This document shows positions 31,145-39,734 of a DNA stretch of 64,000 nucleotides, piece after piece; position 1 is the first letter of the stretch, and each line of letters starts with the position of its first letter. This DNA is from Variovorax paradoxus (GTDB lineage Bacteria; Pseudomonadota; Gammaproteobacteria; Burkholderiales; Burkholderiaceae_C), in contig NZ_CP123990.1 of NCBI RefSeq assembly GCF_029919115.1, forward strand, positions 1,798,001 through 1,862,000. Reading direction: 5' to 3'. The notes under the pieces were generated by a model. That model was not told where the DNA came from. It did no database searches and worked only from the letters and a program-made list of their open reading frames with translations. A program made the translations under genes and the position numbers.

Positions 31145-32338
31145 ATGAGCAAGCCTTCCACGACCCTGATTCACCACCCCTACAAGCCGCCTGCCAACTT
31201 TGCTGCGCCGCAGCCGGGGATCTACAAGGCATCGACCGTGTTTTTTGCCGACGTGGCCGCCATGCGCGCACGCGACTGGAAAACCAAGGCCGGCTACACC
31301 TACGGCCTGCACGGCACGCCGACCACCTTCACGCTCGAAGAGCGCCTGGCCACGCTCGAGGGCGGCGCCGAATGCCTGCTGGTGCCGAGCGGGCTCGCCG
31401 CCATCTCGCTGGTTGCCTTCGCTTTCCTGAAGAGCGGCGACGAGGTGCTGATTCCCGACAACGCCTATGGCCCCAACAAGGCGTTGGCGACGGGCGAACT
31501 GGCCAACTTCGGCATCACGCATCGCATGTACGACGCCATGAACCCGGCCGATCTGCAAGCCAAGCTCTCGGATCGCACACGGCTCGTGTGGGTCGAGGCC
31601 GCGGGCTCGGTCACGATGGAGTTTCCGGACCTGCCGGCCCTGGTGAACATCTGCCGCGCTCGCGGGGTAGTCACGGCACTGGACAACACCTGGGGCGCGG
31701 GCCTGGCCTTTGCTCCCTTCGATTTCAACGGCAGCGGGCAGGGCGTGGACATCTCGGTACATGCGCTCACCAAGTACCCGAGCGGCGGCGGCGACGTGCT
31801 GATGGGCAGCGTCATCACCGGTGACGAGCGGCTGCACCGCGCGCTCAAGCTCACCCACATGCGCATGGGGTTCGGCGTAGGCGTGGGCGACGTGGAGACC
31901 CTGCTGCGATCGCTGCCCAGCATCGGGCTGCGCTACGCCGCGCACGACCGAGCGGCGCGCGAACTGGCGCAATGGCTGAGCGGCCGCGAAGAGATAGCCC
32001 AGGTGCTCCACCCGGCACTCGAAGAATCGCCCGGCCATGCAAACTGGCGTGCGCTGTGCGGCAAAACCGACCTGGCCGCGGGCCTCTTCTCCATCGTCTT
32101 CGACGAGCGCTACAGCACCGAGCAGGTCGACCGCTTCTGCGACAGCCTGAACCTTTTCCGGCTCGGCTATTCATGGGGTGGCCCGGTCAGCCTGGTGGTG
32201 CCCTACGACATCGGCCTGATGCGCGACGCCAGCGTGGCACCATGGCCGCACAAGGGCACGCTCGTGCGCTTCTCGATCGGCCTTGAAGACGTGGAAGACC
32301 TGCGGGCCGACCTGCAGCAGGCGCTGCTGCAGATGTAG
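31145..32338 (+). CDS. metC: Cystathionine beta-lyase
   Basis: A 397-residue PLP enzyme of the Cys/Met metabolism family. The PLP-binding lysine is Lys210 in SVHALTKYPSGGGDVLMG. YTYGLHGTPTTFTLEERLATLEGG is the conserved N-terminal part and LVRFSIGLEDVEDL the C-terminal one. MetC splits cystathionine into homocysteine, pyruvate and ammonia in methionine synthesis. No other met genes are adjacent. Cystathionine gamma-synthase is a possible alternative, but the sequence style fits the alphaproteobacterial/betaproteobacterial MetC group. Confidence 0.92.
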   Translation: MSKPSTTLIHHPYKPPANFAAPQPGIYKASTVFFADVAAMRARDWKTKAGYTYGLHGTPTTFTLEERLATLEGGAECLLVPSGLAAISLVAFAFLKSGDEVLIPDNAYGPNKALATGELANFGITHRMYDAMNPADLQAKLSDRTRLVWVEAAGSVTMEFPDLPALVNICRARGVVTALDNTWGAGLAFAPFDFNGSGQGVDISVHALTKYPSGGGDVLMGSVITGDERLHRALKLTHMRMGFGVGVGDVETLLRSLPSIGLRYAAHDRAARELAQWLSGREEIAQVLHPALEESPGHANWRALCGKTDLAAGLFSIVFDERYSTEQVDRFCDSLNLFRLGYSWGGPVSLVVPYDIGLMRDASVAPWPHKGTLVRFSIGLEDVEDLRADLQQALLQM

Positions 32339-32353
32339 GGCGCGCAATCCTGC

Positions 32354-33343
32354 ATGGCAACCAAGCGGCATCGCACTCGCACTCGCGATCGCGATCACAA
32401 AACCCAGTCCGCCGCAGCGCAAGCCGTGCGCGGCATCGCGCCTGCGCAAACAGCCAGCACCGTCGTGCCGCGCGTACTGAGAGTCCCGGTGCACGTGCTG
32501 GAGGCCATGGGGCAGGGCGGCGGCGCAGTGGAGGGTGTGCCTGACGTCAGGGCCACCCGGCTCCTGCTCGGCAGCCTGGTGGCGTTCTTTGCGCTGATTG
32601 CGCTCTCCTTGGGTGCCGCTGTGCTGCTGCAGGACGACTGGTCGAACCTGCATGGCAACGAAGGGATCGTCGCGCTGGCCGCGCTCGCGCTGGTCGCGGG
32701 CCTGGGCGGCGGTCTCTGGTATCTGCTGCGGCAGTTTTCGCACTTGGGCCAAGGCTCGATCCGAATCGACGCCGATGGCATGCGCTGGGGCGACATCGCC
32801 TTGCCGCAAGTGCTGGCCTGGCATGAGGTGTGCCACGTGCGCACAGGCGTGCATGATGTGAAAACGGAATTCACGTCGAGCGATGCAATCGTCAAGCGGC
32901 TGGTCTTCCATCGGGCCGTGGGCGGCGGCGAAACCGCCGAAGTCAGGTTGCCTTTGGCGCTGACCACGGACGCCACGCGCGTGCTGCGCTTTCGCAACCG
33001 GGCCGCGCTCCTGCGCGCCTTGCTGCTGCGGCTTGCCACCCAGCCGAGGCCCCGGCTGCGCTTTGCTGCCGAGGTATTCATCGATGCCGGCATCGACCCG
33101 CAGACCTGGGAGCCCATGCTGGCGCCCAGGCGCTGGATGTGGCTTTCTTCCCTTGCCGCGCTGCTGCCGGCGGCGGCCGTATTCTTCTTCTGGCCGCTCG
33201 GCGAACACGTCGGCTGGATGGTGGCAGCACTGGTTCTGGCAATGGTCGCAGGTGCCGCCTCCATGGGCTGGTTCATGCACCAGCGCTATCCAGGTTTGCA
33301 AGGTGTGTTCGAGTTCGAAACACCTCCCGGCCCGCTGCCTTGA
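32354..33343 (+). CDS. Hypothetical membrane protein
   Basis: A 329-residue protein I do not recognise. The N-terminus is strongly basic (residues 1-20, many Arg, Lys, His). Two transmembrane helices lie near 75-98 and 104-124 (LIALSLGAAVLL and GIVALAALALVAGLGGGLWY). A soluble domain of about 130 residues follows, then two more helices near 257-275 and 282-303. ATG 32354 follows metC by 15 bases; a start further in, such as the codon for VHVLEAMGQG, is possible. It may be co-transcribed with metC. No function is suggested by the context. Confidence 0.78.
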   Translation: MATKRHRTRTRDRDHKTQSAAAQAVRGIAPAQTASTVVPRVLRVPVHVLEAMGQGGGAVEGVPDVRATRLLLGSLVAFFALIALSLGAAVLLQDDWSNLHGNEGIVALAALALVAGLGGGLWYLLRQFSHLGQGSIRIDADGMRWGDIALPQVLAWHEVCHVRTGVHDVKTEFTSSDAIVKRLVFHRAVGGGETAEVRLPLALTTDATRVLRFRNRAALLRALLLRLATQPRPRLRFAAEVFIDAGIDPQTWEPMLAPRRWMWLSSLAALLPAAAVFFFWPLGEHVGWMVAALVLAMVAGAASMGWFMHQRYPGLQGVFEFETPPGPLP

Positions 33344-33412
33344 GACTGCACCGTTATCGCTTACAGTAGGCTACGCACAGTCACCGTGACTGTCTCGCCT
33401 CAAGGAGAAGCA

Positions 33413-33616
33413 GTGGCAACACCAAATTACGGCTACGAGAAGCGCCAGAAGGAGCTGGCCAAGAAGAAGAAAAAGGAAGAGAAGCTCCGCGAGAAGGCCA
33501 ATCGCAAGCTCTCTCCAAGCAGCGAAGGACTCGCTCCGGGCGACCCGGAAACCGACGTGGCATCGCTCGAACGCGATCCGCCGACGGTGCCCGACCTGCC
33601 AACCAAGAACGGTTGA
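33413..33616 (+). CDS. Small lysine-rich hypothetical protein
   Basis: A 67-residue, very charged protein. It starts MATPNYGYEKRQKELAKKKK and then contains EEKLREKANRK, so the N-terminal half should form a basic helix. The C-terminal half is Pro/Asp/Glu-rich and probably disordered. GTG 33413 is preceded by AAGGAG at 33401-33406, an excellent ribosome binding site; an upstream GTG at 33386 has none. A strong bidirectional terminator follows. The basic helix could bind nucleic acid, but that is only a guess. Confidence 0.8.
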   Translation: MATPNYGYEKRQKELAKKKKKEEKLREKANRKLSPSSEGLAPGDPETDVASLERDPPTVPDLPTKNG

Positions 33617-33640
33617 TTCACCAATCGACGCTTTCGATAA

Positions 33641-33681
33641 AAAAGCCGCTGCGGGCCTTCGGGCCCGCAGCGGCTTTTTTA
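33641..33681. terminator. Strong bidirectional terminator
   Basis: A long GC-rich stem, AAAAGCCGCTGCGGGCC paired with GGCCCGCAGCGGCTTTT, with a UUCG-type tetraloop (33658-33661). An A-run stands on the left and a T-run on the right. It lies between the convergent 33413-33616 gene and tesA and serves both strands. Confidence 0.93.
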
Positions 33682-33694
33682 ATTTGTGCCGAGC

Positions 33695-34366
33695 CTATTT
33701 GGCGGCAAGCAGCTTGCGCAGTTCCGGCCACACGTTGTCGAGCAACCGGGGCTGCGCCGCAGCCGTGGGATGAATGCGGTCTGCCTGAAACAGCGCAAGC
33801 GCATCGGGCGCGTCGGCCACCCCCTTCAGAAGAAAGGGCACCAGCGCCGCCTTGGTCGTGCTGGCCACCTTGCCGAACACTGCCTCGAAGCGCCGGGTGT
33901 AGTCGCCGCCATAGTTGGGTGGCACCTGGATGCCTACGATCAGCACCTTGGCGCCGGCCGCCTGGGCCGCCTTGGTGATCTGCAGCAGGTTTTCCTCGGT
34001 GTTCTGAAGCGGCAGGCCGCGCAGGGCATCGTTGGCGCCCAGCTCCACCACCACGTGGCTGGGCTTGTGCTGCGCCAGCAGCGAGGCAAAGCGGGCGCGC
34101 CCACCCGAGCTGGTGTCGCCGCTGATGCTGGCGTTGACCACCGCGGCCGGGATCTTCTGTTCTGCAAGCCGCTTCTCGAGCAAGGGCACCCAGCCTTCGC
34201 CGCGCTTCAGGCCGTACTCGGCACTGAGCGAGTCGCCAAGCACCAGAATGACCGGCTTGCGAGCCGCCGCAGGCTGGGCCTGCGCCAGTGCCGATGTCCC
34301 TGCAATGCCGGATGCGGCGGCGGTCAAGATAAAGTCACGTCGATTCAAAACGAAAAGCCTTTCCAT
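33695..34366 (-). CDS. tesA: TesA-like SGNH esterase/thioesterase, exported
   Basis: A 223-residue SGNH (GDSL) hydrolase. The nucleophile is Ser46 in LVLGDSLSAEYGL; block III is VELGANDALRG; the Asp196/His199 pair lies in ADRIHPT. Family members (arylesterase/acyl-CoA thioesterase I) cleave esters and thioesters in the periplasm. The N-terminus has a signal with twin arginines, LNRRDFILTAAASG, close to a Tat motif. The ATG (34366-34364) shares the sequence CATG with the ATG of the divergent ABC gene; TTG 34348 (MNRRDFIL) is an alternative start. Pairing with a YbbA-type ATPase is conserved in proteobacteria. Confidence 0.92.
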   Translation of the reverse strand: MERLFVLNRRDFILTAAASGIAGTSALAQAQPAAARKPVILVLGDSLSAEYGLKRGEGWVPLLEKRLAEQKIPAAVVNASISGDTSSGGRARFASLLAQHKPSHVVVELGANDALRGLPLQNTEENLLQITKAAQAAGAKVLIVGIQVPPNYGGDYTRRFEAVFGKVASTTKAALVPFLLKGVADAPDALALFQADRIHPTAAAQPRLLDNVWPELRKLLAAK

Positions 34367-35087
34367 GTCCCAACTCCCGTCTGAAGCCATTGTCGCCGTC
34401 GAGCACGTGTTCAAGTCCGTTACAGACTCGACCGGTACGCTGGACATTCTGCAGGACATCGATTTCACCTTGGGCGCGCGGGAAACCGCCGCCATCGTGG
34501 GGGCTTCGGGCTCCGGCAAGAGCACCTTGCTGTCGATCATCGCGGGGCTGGACACTCCCACGCGCGGCACGGTCAAGCTCGCGGGCGACGACATCTTTGC
34601 CATCGACGAGGACGCGCGCGCGGCCCTCAGGGCGCAGCGCGTGGGTTTTGTCTTCCAAAGCTTCCAGCTGCTCGGCAACCTGAGCGCGCTCGAAAACGTG
34701 ATGCTGCCGCTGGAGCTGGCCGGCCGCAAGGATGCCCGAAAGGCCGCCACGGAGATGCTCGGGCGGGTGGGGCTTGGGCAGCGGCTTGGCCACTATCCCA
34801 AGGTGCTCTCGGGCGGCGAACAACAACGCGTGGCGCTGGCCCGGGCCTTTGTGGTCCAGCCGGCCCTGCTGCTGGCCGACGAGCCGACCGGCAGCCTCGA
34901 CTTTGCAACCGGCGAACAGGTCATGCGCCTGATGTTCGACCTGAACCGCGAGCTCGGCACCACGCTCGTGCTCGTCACCCACGACCGCGGCATTGCGGCC
35001 CAGTGCGAGCGCCGCATCACCATCGAAGCCGGGCGCATGGCGCTCAATGAGTCCAAGCCTGTGCTCGTGGCCTCGCTCGAGGCATGA
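34365..35087 (+). CDS. ybbA: ABC transporter ATP-binding protein, YbbA/LolD type
   Basis: A 240-residue ABC ATPase. Walker A GASGSGKST is at residues 46-54, the signature LSGGEQQRVALARAF near 147-161, and Walker B LLLADEPTG just after. The VMLPLELAG sequence in the Q-loop region is typical of MacB/LolD/YbbA ATPases. YbbA normally works with the permease YbbP, but no permease of that type follows here: the next gene encodes a different membrane protein. Its ATG overlaps the tesA ATG in CATG, and its stop overlaps the next start by 4 bases (ATGA). Confidence 0.92.
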   Translation: MSQLPSEAIVAVEHVFKSVTDSTGTLDILQDIDFTLGARETAAIVGASGSGKSTLLSIIAGLDTPTRGTVKLAGDDIFAIDEDARAALRAQRVGFVFQSFQLLGNLSALENVMLPLELAGRKDARKAATEMLGRVGLGQRLGHYPKVLSGGEQQRVALARAFVVQPALLLADEPTGSLDFATGEQVMRLMFDLNRELGTTLVLVTHDRGIAAQCERRITIEAGRMALNESKPVLVASLEA

Positions 35088-36064
35088 TCGTTCCCCAGTT
35101 CTGGGCCGAAGGCCGGATTCAGGAGCGCGTAGCCGGCAAACAAATCACCGTGCGGCGCCATGGCTGGTCCGACGACAGCCCGATTGCCGCTCAAATGCAT
35201 GCCGACCGGCGCACGCGAGAGGCGTTCGACCGCATAGCCGGCGGTGAAGAGCTCAATCGCCGCGAGCGCAAGCTGGCCTACAACGGCGCCCAGGGCGTGC
35301 CCATCCGCGAAGAAATTGTCGAACGGCAGGGCGACACCGTCATCACCCGCAACAGCTACGGTGCGCGCTGCCTCAACACGCCCAACGTGCTTTTCGTCGA
35401 CATCGACTTCGACGAGCCGCTGCGCGGCAGCGTGGTGGGTTTTGCGCTGGCGCCCGCGCTCATTGCGGGCATCGTCGGCGGCTGGACCGCCAAGACCTGG
35501 CTGGGCGGGCTGATCGCAGCCATCGTCGTCTTCATCGTCGCCTACCGCATTGGCTTGGCCAGAAAGCGGGGCGAGGCCAGCGGCAACCCCGCGCCTGAAA
35601 AGCGCGCGGCCGAGCGTATCGGGCGCTTCGTTCAACAGCACCCCGATTGGCACCTGCGCCTGTACCGCACGCCGGCAGGCTTTCGGGTGCTGGCGATGCA
35701 CGATGTCTTCAGCCCCGCCGACCAGGCCGTGGCCGAATGCTTCGAAGCGCTGGGCGCCGACAAGACCTATGCGCGCATGTGCCGCAACCAGAACTGCTTT
35801 CGCGCCCGCCTGAGCGCCAAGCCCTGGCGCATCGGCATCGGCGAGCACATGCGGCCGCAGCCGGGCGTGTGGCCCGTTTCGCCCGAAAAGCTGCCGCTGC
35901 GCGACGCCTGGGTTGCGCGCTACGAAAAGGTCGCCGAAGGCCATGCCGCCTGCCAGTACCTGGAGAGCGCCGGCAACAGCGCCAGCGTGCATCCGAACGC
36001 GCTGGCCGTGCAGGAACTGCACGACGAAAAAACCCGGGCGCACAGCGGATTGCCGATCGCCTGA
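35084..36064 (+). CDS. Conserved hypothetical membrane protein
   Basis: A 326-residue protein without an assigned function. The N-terminal third (to about 115) is soluble and ends FVDIDFDEPLRG. Two transmembrane helices follow at about 120-160 (VVGFALAPALIAGIVGGW and LIAAIVVFIVAYRIGL). The C-terminal domain (about 180-326) is rich in conserved-looking Trp, Arg, His and Cys, for example HLRLYRTPAGFRVLAMHD and MCRNQNCFRARLSAKPWRIG. That part reads like a compact enzyme or binding domain. Its ATG overlaps the ybbA stop, so translation is probably coupled. It is not a MacB/YbbP permease. Confidence 0.82.
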   Translation: MIVPQFWAEGRIQERVAGKQITVRRHGWSDDSPIAAQMHADRRTREAFDRIAGGEELNRRERKLAYNGAQGVPIREEIVERQGDTVITRNSYGARCLNTPNVLFVDIDFDEPLRGSVVGFALAPALIAGIVGGWTAKTWLGGLIAAIVVFIVAYRIGLARKRGEASGNPAPEKRAAERIGRFVQQHPDWHLRLYRTPAGFRVLAMHDVFSPADQAVAECFEALGADKTYARMCRNQNCFRARLSAKPWRIGIGEHMRPQPGVWPVSPEKLPLRDAWVARYEKVAEGHAACQYLESAGNSASVHPNALAVQELHDEKTRAHSGLPIA

Positions 36065-36082
36065 AGGTCGCCTGACGATTGC

Positions 36083-36113
36083 TTGAAAGAGAAGGCGCGC
36101 AGCCCTCGATAAT
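36083..36113 (+). promoter_or_regulatory. Candidate promoter for rlmB
   Basis: TTGAAA at 36083-36088 and GATAAT at 36108-36113, spaced by 19 bases. The ATG of rlmB is only 7 bases after the -10 box, so a transcript from here would have almost no leader. The spacer is longer than the ideal 17. Confidence 0.35.
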
Positions 36114-36119
36114 CGGGGG

Positions 36120-36866
36120 ATGTCTTCTCCCAAAGTGATCTTCGGCTTTCATGCCGTTGGCGTGCGCATCAAGACCGCGCCGAAATCGGTGCTCGAAGTG
36201 ATGTTCGACGCCAGCCGGCGTGATGCGCGTATGAAACAGTTCATTGCCCGCGCGCAGGAGGCCGGCGTCCGGCTGGTCGAGGCCGACGGACTGCGCCTCG
36301 CCAAGCTCAGCGGCAGCCACGGCCATCAGGGCGTCGTGGCGCGCGTAGAGCCCGTTGCGCAGATCCGCTCCCTCGACGAACTGCTCGAAGGCCTCGAAGA
36401 AGCCGGCACCGTGCCGCTTTTGCTGGTGCTCGACGGCGTGACCGACCCCCACAACCTGGGCGCCTGCCTGCGCGTGGCCGACGGCGCCGGCGCGCACGCG
36501 GTCATCGCACCCAAGGACCATGCGGCCGGCATCAACGCCACCGTGGCCAAGGTGGCGAGCGGCGCCGCCGAAACGGTGCCGTATTTCATGGTGACCAACC
36601 TGGCGCGCACGCTGAACGAACTGAAGGAACGCAGCATCTGGTGCGTGGGCACCAGCGACGATGCGCCCGGCACCATCTACCAGAGCGATCTCAAGCGGCC
36701 GTTGGCGCTGGTGCTCGGCGCCGAGGGCGAGGGCATGCGCCAGCTCACCCGCAAGACCTGCGACGAACTGGTGAGCATTCCGATGGCCGGCGCGGTCGAA
36801 AGCCTGAACGTCTCGGTGGCAAGCGGCGTGTGCCTGTACGAGGCAATGCGCCAGCGCAGCGCCTGA
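36120..36866 (+). CDS. rlmB: 23S rRNA (guanosine-2'-O)-methyltransferase RlmB
   Basis: A 248-residue SPOUT methyltransferase that modifies G2251 in the peptidyl-transferase region of 23S rRNA. SpoU motifs are in order: motif 1 DGVTDPHNLGACLRVADG, motif 2 LVLGAEGEGMR, motif 3 IPMAGAVESLNVSVASGVCLYE. The N-terminal substrate-binding domain begins FGFHAVGVRIK. The length fits RlmB. No clear ribosome binding site stands in front of ATG 36120; the upstream CGGGGG is the best candidate. Confidence 0.95.
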   Translation: MSSPKVIFGFHAVGVRIKTAPKSVLEVMFDASRRDARMKQFIARAQEAGVRLVEADGLRLAKLSGSHGHQGVVARVEPVAQIRSLDELLEGLEEAGTVPLLLVLDGVTDPHNLGACLRVADGAGAHAVIAPKDHAAGINATVAKVASGAAETVPYFMVTNLARTLNELKERSIWCVGTSDDAPGTIYQSDLKRPLALVLGAEGEGMRQLTRKTCDELVSIPMAGAVESLNVSVASGVCLYEAMRQRSA

Positions 36867-36876
36867 ATCTGCCCGG

Positions 36877-38085
36877 CTAGCTCCTTCGCAAGGGGCTGGC
36901 CTTGCGGTGAAAGTACACGAGCTCCGCCATGCGCCGCATCGGGGGCGTACCCAGCAGGCGGTTGAACATCCAGTCGCTCTGGAAATTATCGAAGGCCCAG
37001 CGCAGCGCGCGCTTGAGCCTGAAGCGCGGATAGCTGCGCACGAACCACCCGGCCGGGTCTTCCACCTCGCCCCGCAGAAAGCGCGCAATGGCGTCGCCGG
37101 CGCGCTCTCCGTGCTGCAACGCGGTGTGAATGCCGCCGGCCGTCACCGGCGACACCATGCCGGCTGCGTCGCCCACCAGCAGCGCGCGCTCGCGCGCCAC
37201 CACGGGCAATACGCCGCCGCACGGAATCATCCCTGCACGGATTGCAATGGGCGGTGCATCGCCAGGCGAGACGACCGAGGCGATCTTTCGCAGCAGCGGA
37301 TCGAGCCGAAGCGCCGGTGCGTCCTGTGCGCCCATGCGGCGGGCAAGCCCGATCTGGCTCACGCCGACGCCGTCGAGCGCCCATCCGATATAGCCGGGCG
37401 CCAGTTGGCGGTCGATAAAGCAATGCAGAAAGCCGGGTTCCATGCGTGCGCCTAGGTATTCGTGTTCCACCCCGTAGAGAAAGCGCGTGTTGCGCGACAG
37501 CCCCAAGGCTTTGGCAACACGCGAGTGCGGGCCGTCCGCACCCACGATGTAGCGGGCAGAGATGCAAGTGCCGTGGGAGGGCCCGTGCCCCAGCGGAATC
37601 TCCCAGCGGCCGTTCAGCCACAGTGCCTGTTCGAACAATGAGCCAAGCTGCACGTCGACCCTGCTGGCCCGCGCCGAGCCGACCATCCAGTCGAGCAGCG
37701 TGGGCGCATCGGTGGCCCAGAACCAGTAGCCCGGGGCATGCAAGTCCACGTGGCGCATGTCGGGCGAGTAAAGCCGCACGCCGTCAATGCGGCGCACCAG
37801 GGCGGGCGGTACTTCGGCAAGCCATGGCACCGTATCGACCGCATCCTTCACGATGATGCCGGTGGTGTGCAGCTTGGCGCCGGCGCTGGACTTCTTCTCC
37901 AGCACCATGACGCTGAGCCCGGCCAGTGCCGCAGCGCGGGCGCAAGCCAGCCCGGCAAAGCTCGCTCCGACTACAAGCAGATCGACCTGTGCAGTCGAAA
38001 TCCGCCCGCCGGCCATCGGCGGCGCGGGAGCGGCAACAGCAGAAAGCGGGGAATCGAGGCGGGAGAAGGAGCTGGAAACGAGCAT
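36877..38085 (-). CDS. FAD-dependent oxidoreductase, geranylgeranyl-reductase-like
   Basis: A 402-residue flavoprotein. The N-terminal dinucleotide motif VVGASFAGLACARAAALAG is followed by an acidic residue in VMVLEKK, and the second FAD motif LLVGDAAGMVSPVTAGGIHTAL is near residue 305. This is the pattern of geranylgeranyl-reductase/PHBH-type oxidoreductases. A conserved basic C-terminus contains FRLKRALRW. Substrate is unknown. ATG 38085 gives MLVSSSFSRLD; the frame is open 16 codons further to 38133, but a perfect inverted repeat lies there. It may be separate from the catabolic operon upstream, 134 bases away. Confidence 0.85.
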   Translation of the reverse strand: MLVSSSFSRLDSPLSAVAAPAPPMAGGRISTAQVDLLVVGASFAGLACARAAALAGLSVMVLEKKSSAGAKLHTTGIIVKDAVDTVPWLAEVPPALVRRIDGVRLYSPDMRHVDLHAPGYWFWATDAPTLLDWMVGSARASRVDVQLGSLFEQALWLNGRWEIPLGHGPSHGTCISARYIVGADGPHSRVAKALGLSRNTRFLYGVEHEYLGARMEPGFLHCFIDRQLAPGYIGWALDGVGVSQIGLARRMGAQDAPALRLDPLLRKIASVVSPGDAPPIAIRAGMIPCGGVLPVVARERALLVGDAAGMVSPVTAGGIHTALQHGERAGDAIARFLRGEVEDPAGWFVRSYPRFRLKRALRWAFDNFQSDWMFNRLLGTPPMRRMAELVYFHRKASPLRRS

Positions 38086-38110
38086 GGGGCGAGCTGACCT
38101 GTGGCGTTGA

Positions 38111-38129
38111 GCACCGCAACTTGCGGTGC
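38111..38129. repeat. Perfect inverted repeat upstream of the flavoprotein gene
   Basis: GCACCGCAA and TTGCGGTGC are exact complements around one central C. It is 26 bases before the flavoprotein ATG at 38085 and about 90 bases after the dehydrogenase stop at 38220. There is no T-run, so an operator fits better than a terminator. Confidence 0.6.
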
Positions 38130-38219
38130 GCACGCGAAGTTAGCTACGCCGTGTGCGCGCGATGTGAAGCCTGTGTGAAATGAAAGGCAGGCAACGCTGT
38201 CAGGCGCGGCGCCGCTACG

Positions 38220-39698
38220 CTAGAGCTGGCCTTGGCACACATACTTGAGGTGCATGTAGTCGTCCAGTCCGTGCACCGAGCCTTCGCGGCCGTAGCCCGA
38301 TTCCTTTACGCCGCCGAAGGGCGCGGCCTCGGCGGCCAGGGCGCCTTCGTTGATGCCGACGATGCCGGATTCGAGCGCCTCGGTCACGCGCCAGATGCGG
38401 CGCACGTCGGTCGAATAGAAGTAGGCGGCAAGACCGAAAGGCGTGCTGTTGGCGGCCGCGATCACCTCGGCCTCGGTGTCGAAGCGCGTGACCGGCACCA
38501 CGGGGCCGAAGGTTTCTTCGCAGCTGCACTCCATGGATGGATCGGCATTCACCAGCACCGTGGGCGCATAGTAGTTGGGGCCTTTGCAGCGCGCGGAACG
38601 CAGGCGCTCTCCGCCGACGACCACGCGCGCGCCCCGTGCCACGGCATCGCGCACATGGCGCTCCATCTTGTCGACCGCGCGGGCATTGATCATCGGGCCG
38701 ATCTGCGAATCGGGCTCGGTGGCCGGGCCGACCTTGAGCGCGCCCACGCGCGCCGCCAGCTTGTCGACGAAGGCGTCGTGCACCCTGGACTGCACAAAAA
38801 CGCGGTTCGGGCTCACGCAGGTCTGTCCGCCGTTGCGGAACTTGGCCGCCATGAGGCCTTCGACCGCAGCATCGACGTCCGCATCTTCGAACACGATGAA
38901 AGGCGCATTGCCGCCGAGCTCGAGCGACAGCTTCTTGAGCGTCTCGGCCGAGGCACGTGCCAGATGCTTGCCCACCGGCGTGGAACCGGTGAAGCTGATC
39001 TTGCGCACCCGCGCATCGGCCAGCCACACGTCGACCACCTCGGGTGTGCGCTCGCGCGATGCCGTCACGATGTTGAGCACGCCCGCAGGCACGCCGGCTT
39101 CTTCGGCAAGCTTTACGAGCGCCAGTGACGTGAGCGGCGTGTCCTCGGCCGGCTTGCACACCACGGTGCAGCCAGCGGCCAGGGCCGGCGCAATCTTGCG
39201 CGCGATCATGGCGGCCGGAAAATTCCACGGCGTGATCGCGGCAACCACGCCCACGGGCTCCTTCAGCGCGAGCATGCGCCGGCCCGTGACCGGTGCGGGA
39301 ATCACCTCTCCGTTGGCGCGGGTGGCTTCTTCTGCAAACCACTCGACGTAGCTCGCGGCATAGGCCACTTCGCCGCGGCCCTCGGCCAGCGGCTTGCCTT
39401 GTTCGCGCGAGATGAGGCGGGCCAGGTCTTCATGGTGCGCCAGCATCAGGTCGTTCCAGCGTTTGAGGATCTGTGCGCGCTGCTTGGCAGGCACGGCGCG
39501 CCAAGCGGGAAAGGCGGCGTGAGCGGCAGCTACCGCGGCGCGCGCATCGGCGGCGGTGCCGTCGGGCACGCTTGCAAAGACACCATCGGTGGCGGGGTCG
39601 GTCACGTCGAGGCGGCGGCCGTCGCTGGCGTCCCGCCATTCGCCGCCGATGAGGTGATGGCCGGGCAGCAGGTCTTGCCGTTCAATGGTCAGTGTCAT
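38220..39698 (-). CDS. gabD: NAD(P)-dependent succinate-semialdehyde-type aldehyde dehydrogenase
   Basis: A 492-residue aldehyde dehydrogenase. The general base is Glu260 (LSLELGGNAPFIVF) and the nucleophile Cys294 (GGQTCVSPNRVF). The coenzyme motif is SFTGSTPVGK. Overall sequence style (NGEVIPAP, ITPWNFPAAMIARKIAPALAAGC) is that of succinate-semialdehyde dehydrogenase, which makes succinate from the GABA-derived aldehyde. It is the last of eight minus-strand genes and follows the TtuC-like gene by 36 bases. Other semialdehydes, such as glutarate semialdehyde, are possible substrates. Confidence 0.92.
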   Translation of the reverse strand: MTLTIERQDLLPGHHLIGGEWRDASDGRRLDVTDPATDGVFASVPDGTAADARAAVAAAHAAFPAWRAVPAKQRAQILKRWNDLMLAHHEDLARLISREQGKPLAEGRGEVAYAASYVEWFAEEATRANGEVIPAPVTGRRMLALKEPVGVVAAITPWNFPAAMIARKIAPALAAGCTVVCKPAEDTPLTSLALVKLAEEAGVPAGVLNIVTASRERTPEVVDVWLADARVRKISFTGSTPVGKHLARASAETLKKLSLELGGNAPFIVFEDADVDAAVEGLMAAKFRNGGQTCVSPNRVFVQSRVHDAFVDKLAARVGALKVGPATEPDSQIGPMINARAVDKMERHVRDAVARGARVVVGGERLRSARCKGPNYYAPTVLVNADPSMECSCEETFGPVVPVTRFDTEAEVIAAANSTPFGLAAYFYSTDVRRIWRVTEALESGIVGINEGALAAEAAPFGGVKESGYGREGSVHGLDDYMHLKYVCQGQL

Positions 39699-39734
39699 GT
39701 TCGAGAAAAATGGTGGTCGTGAATGGGTGGAGGC

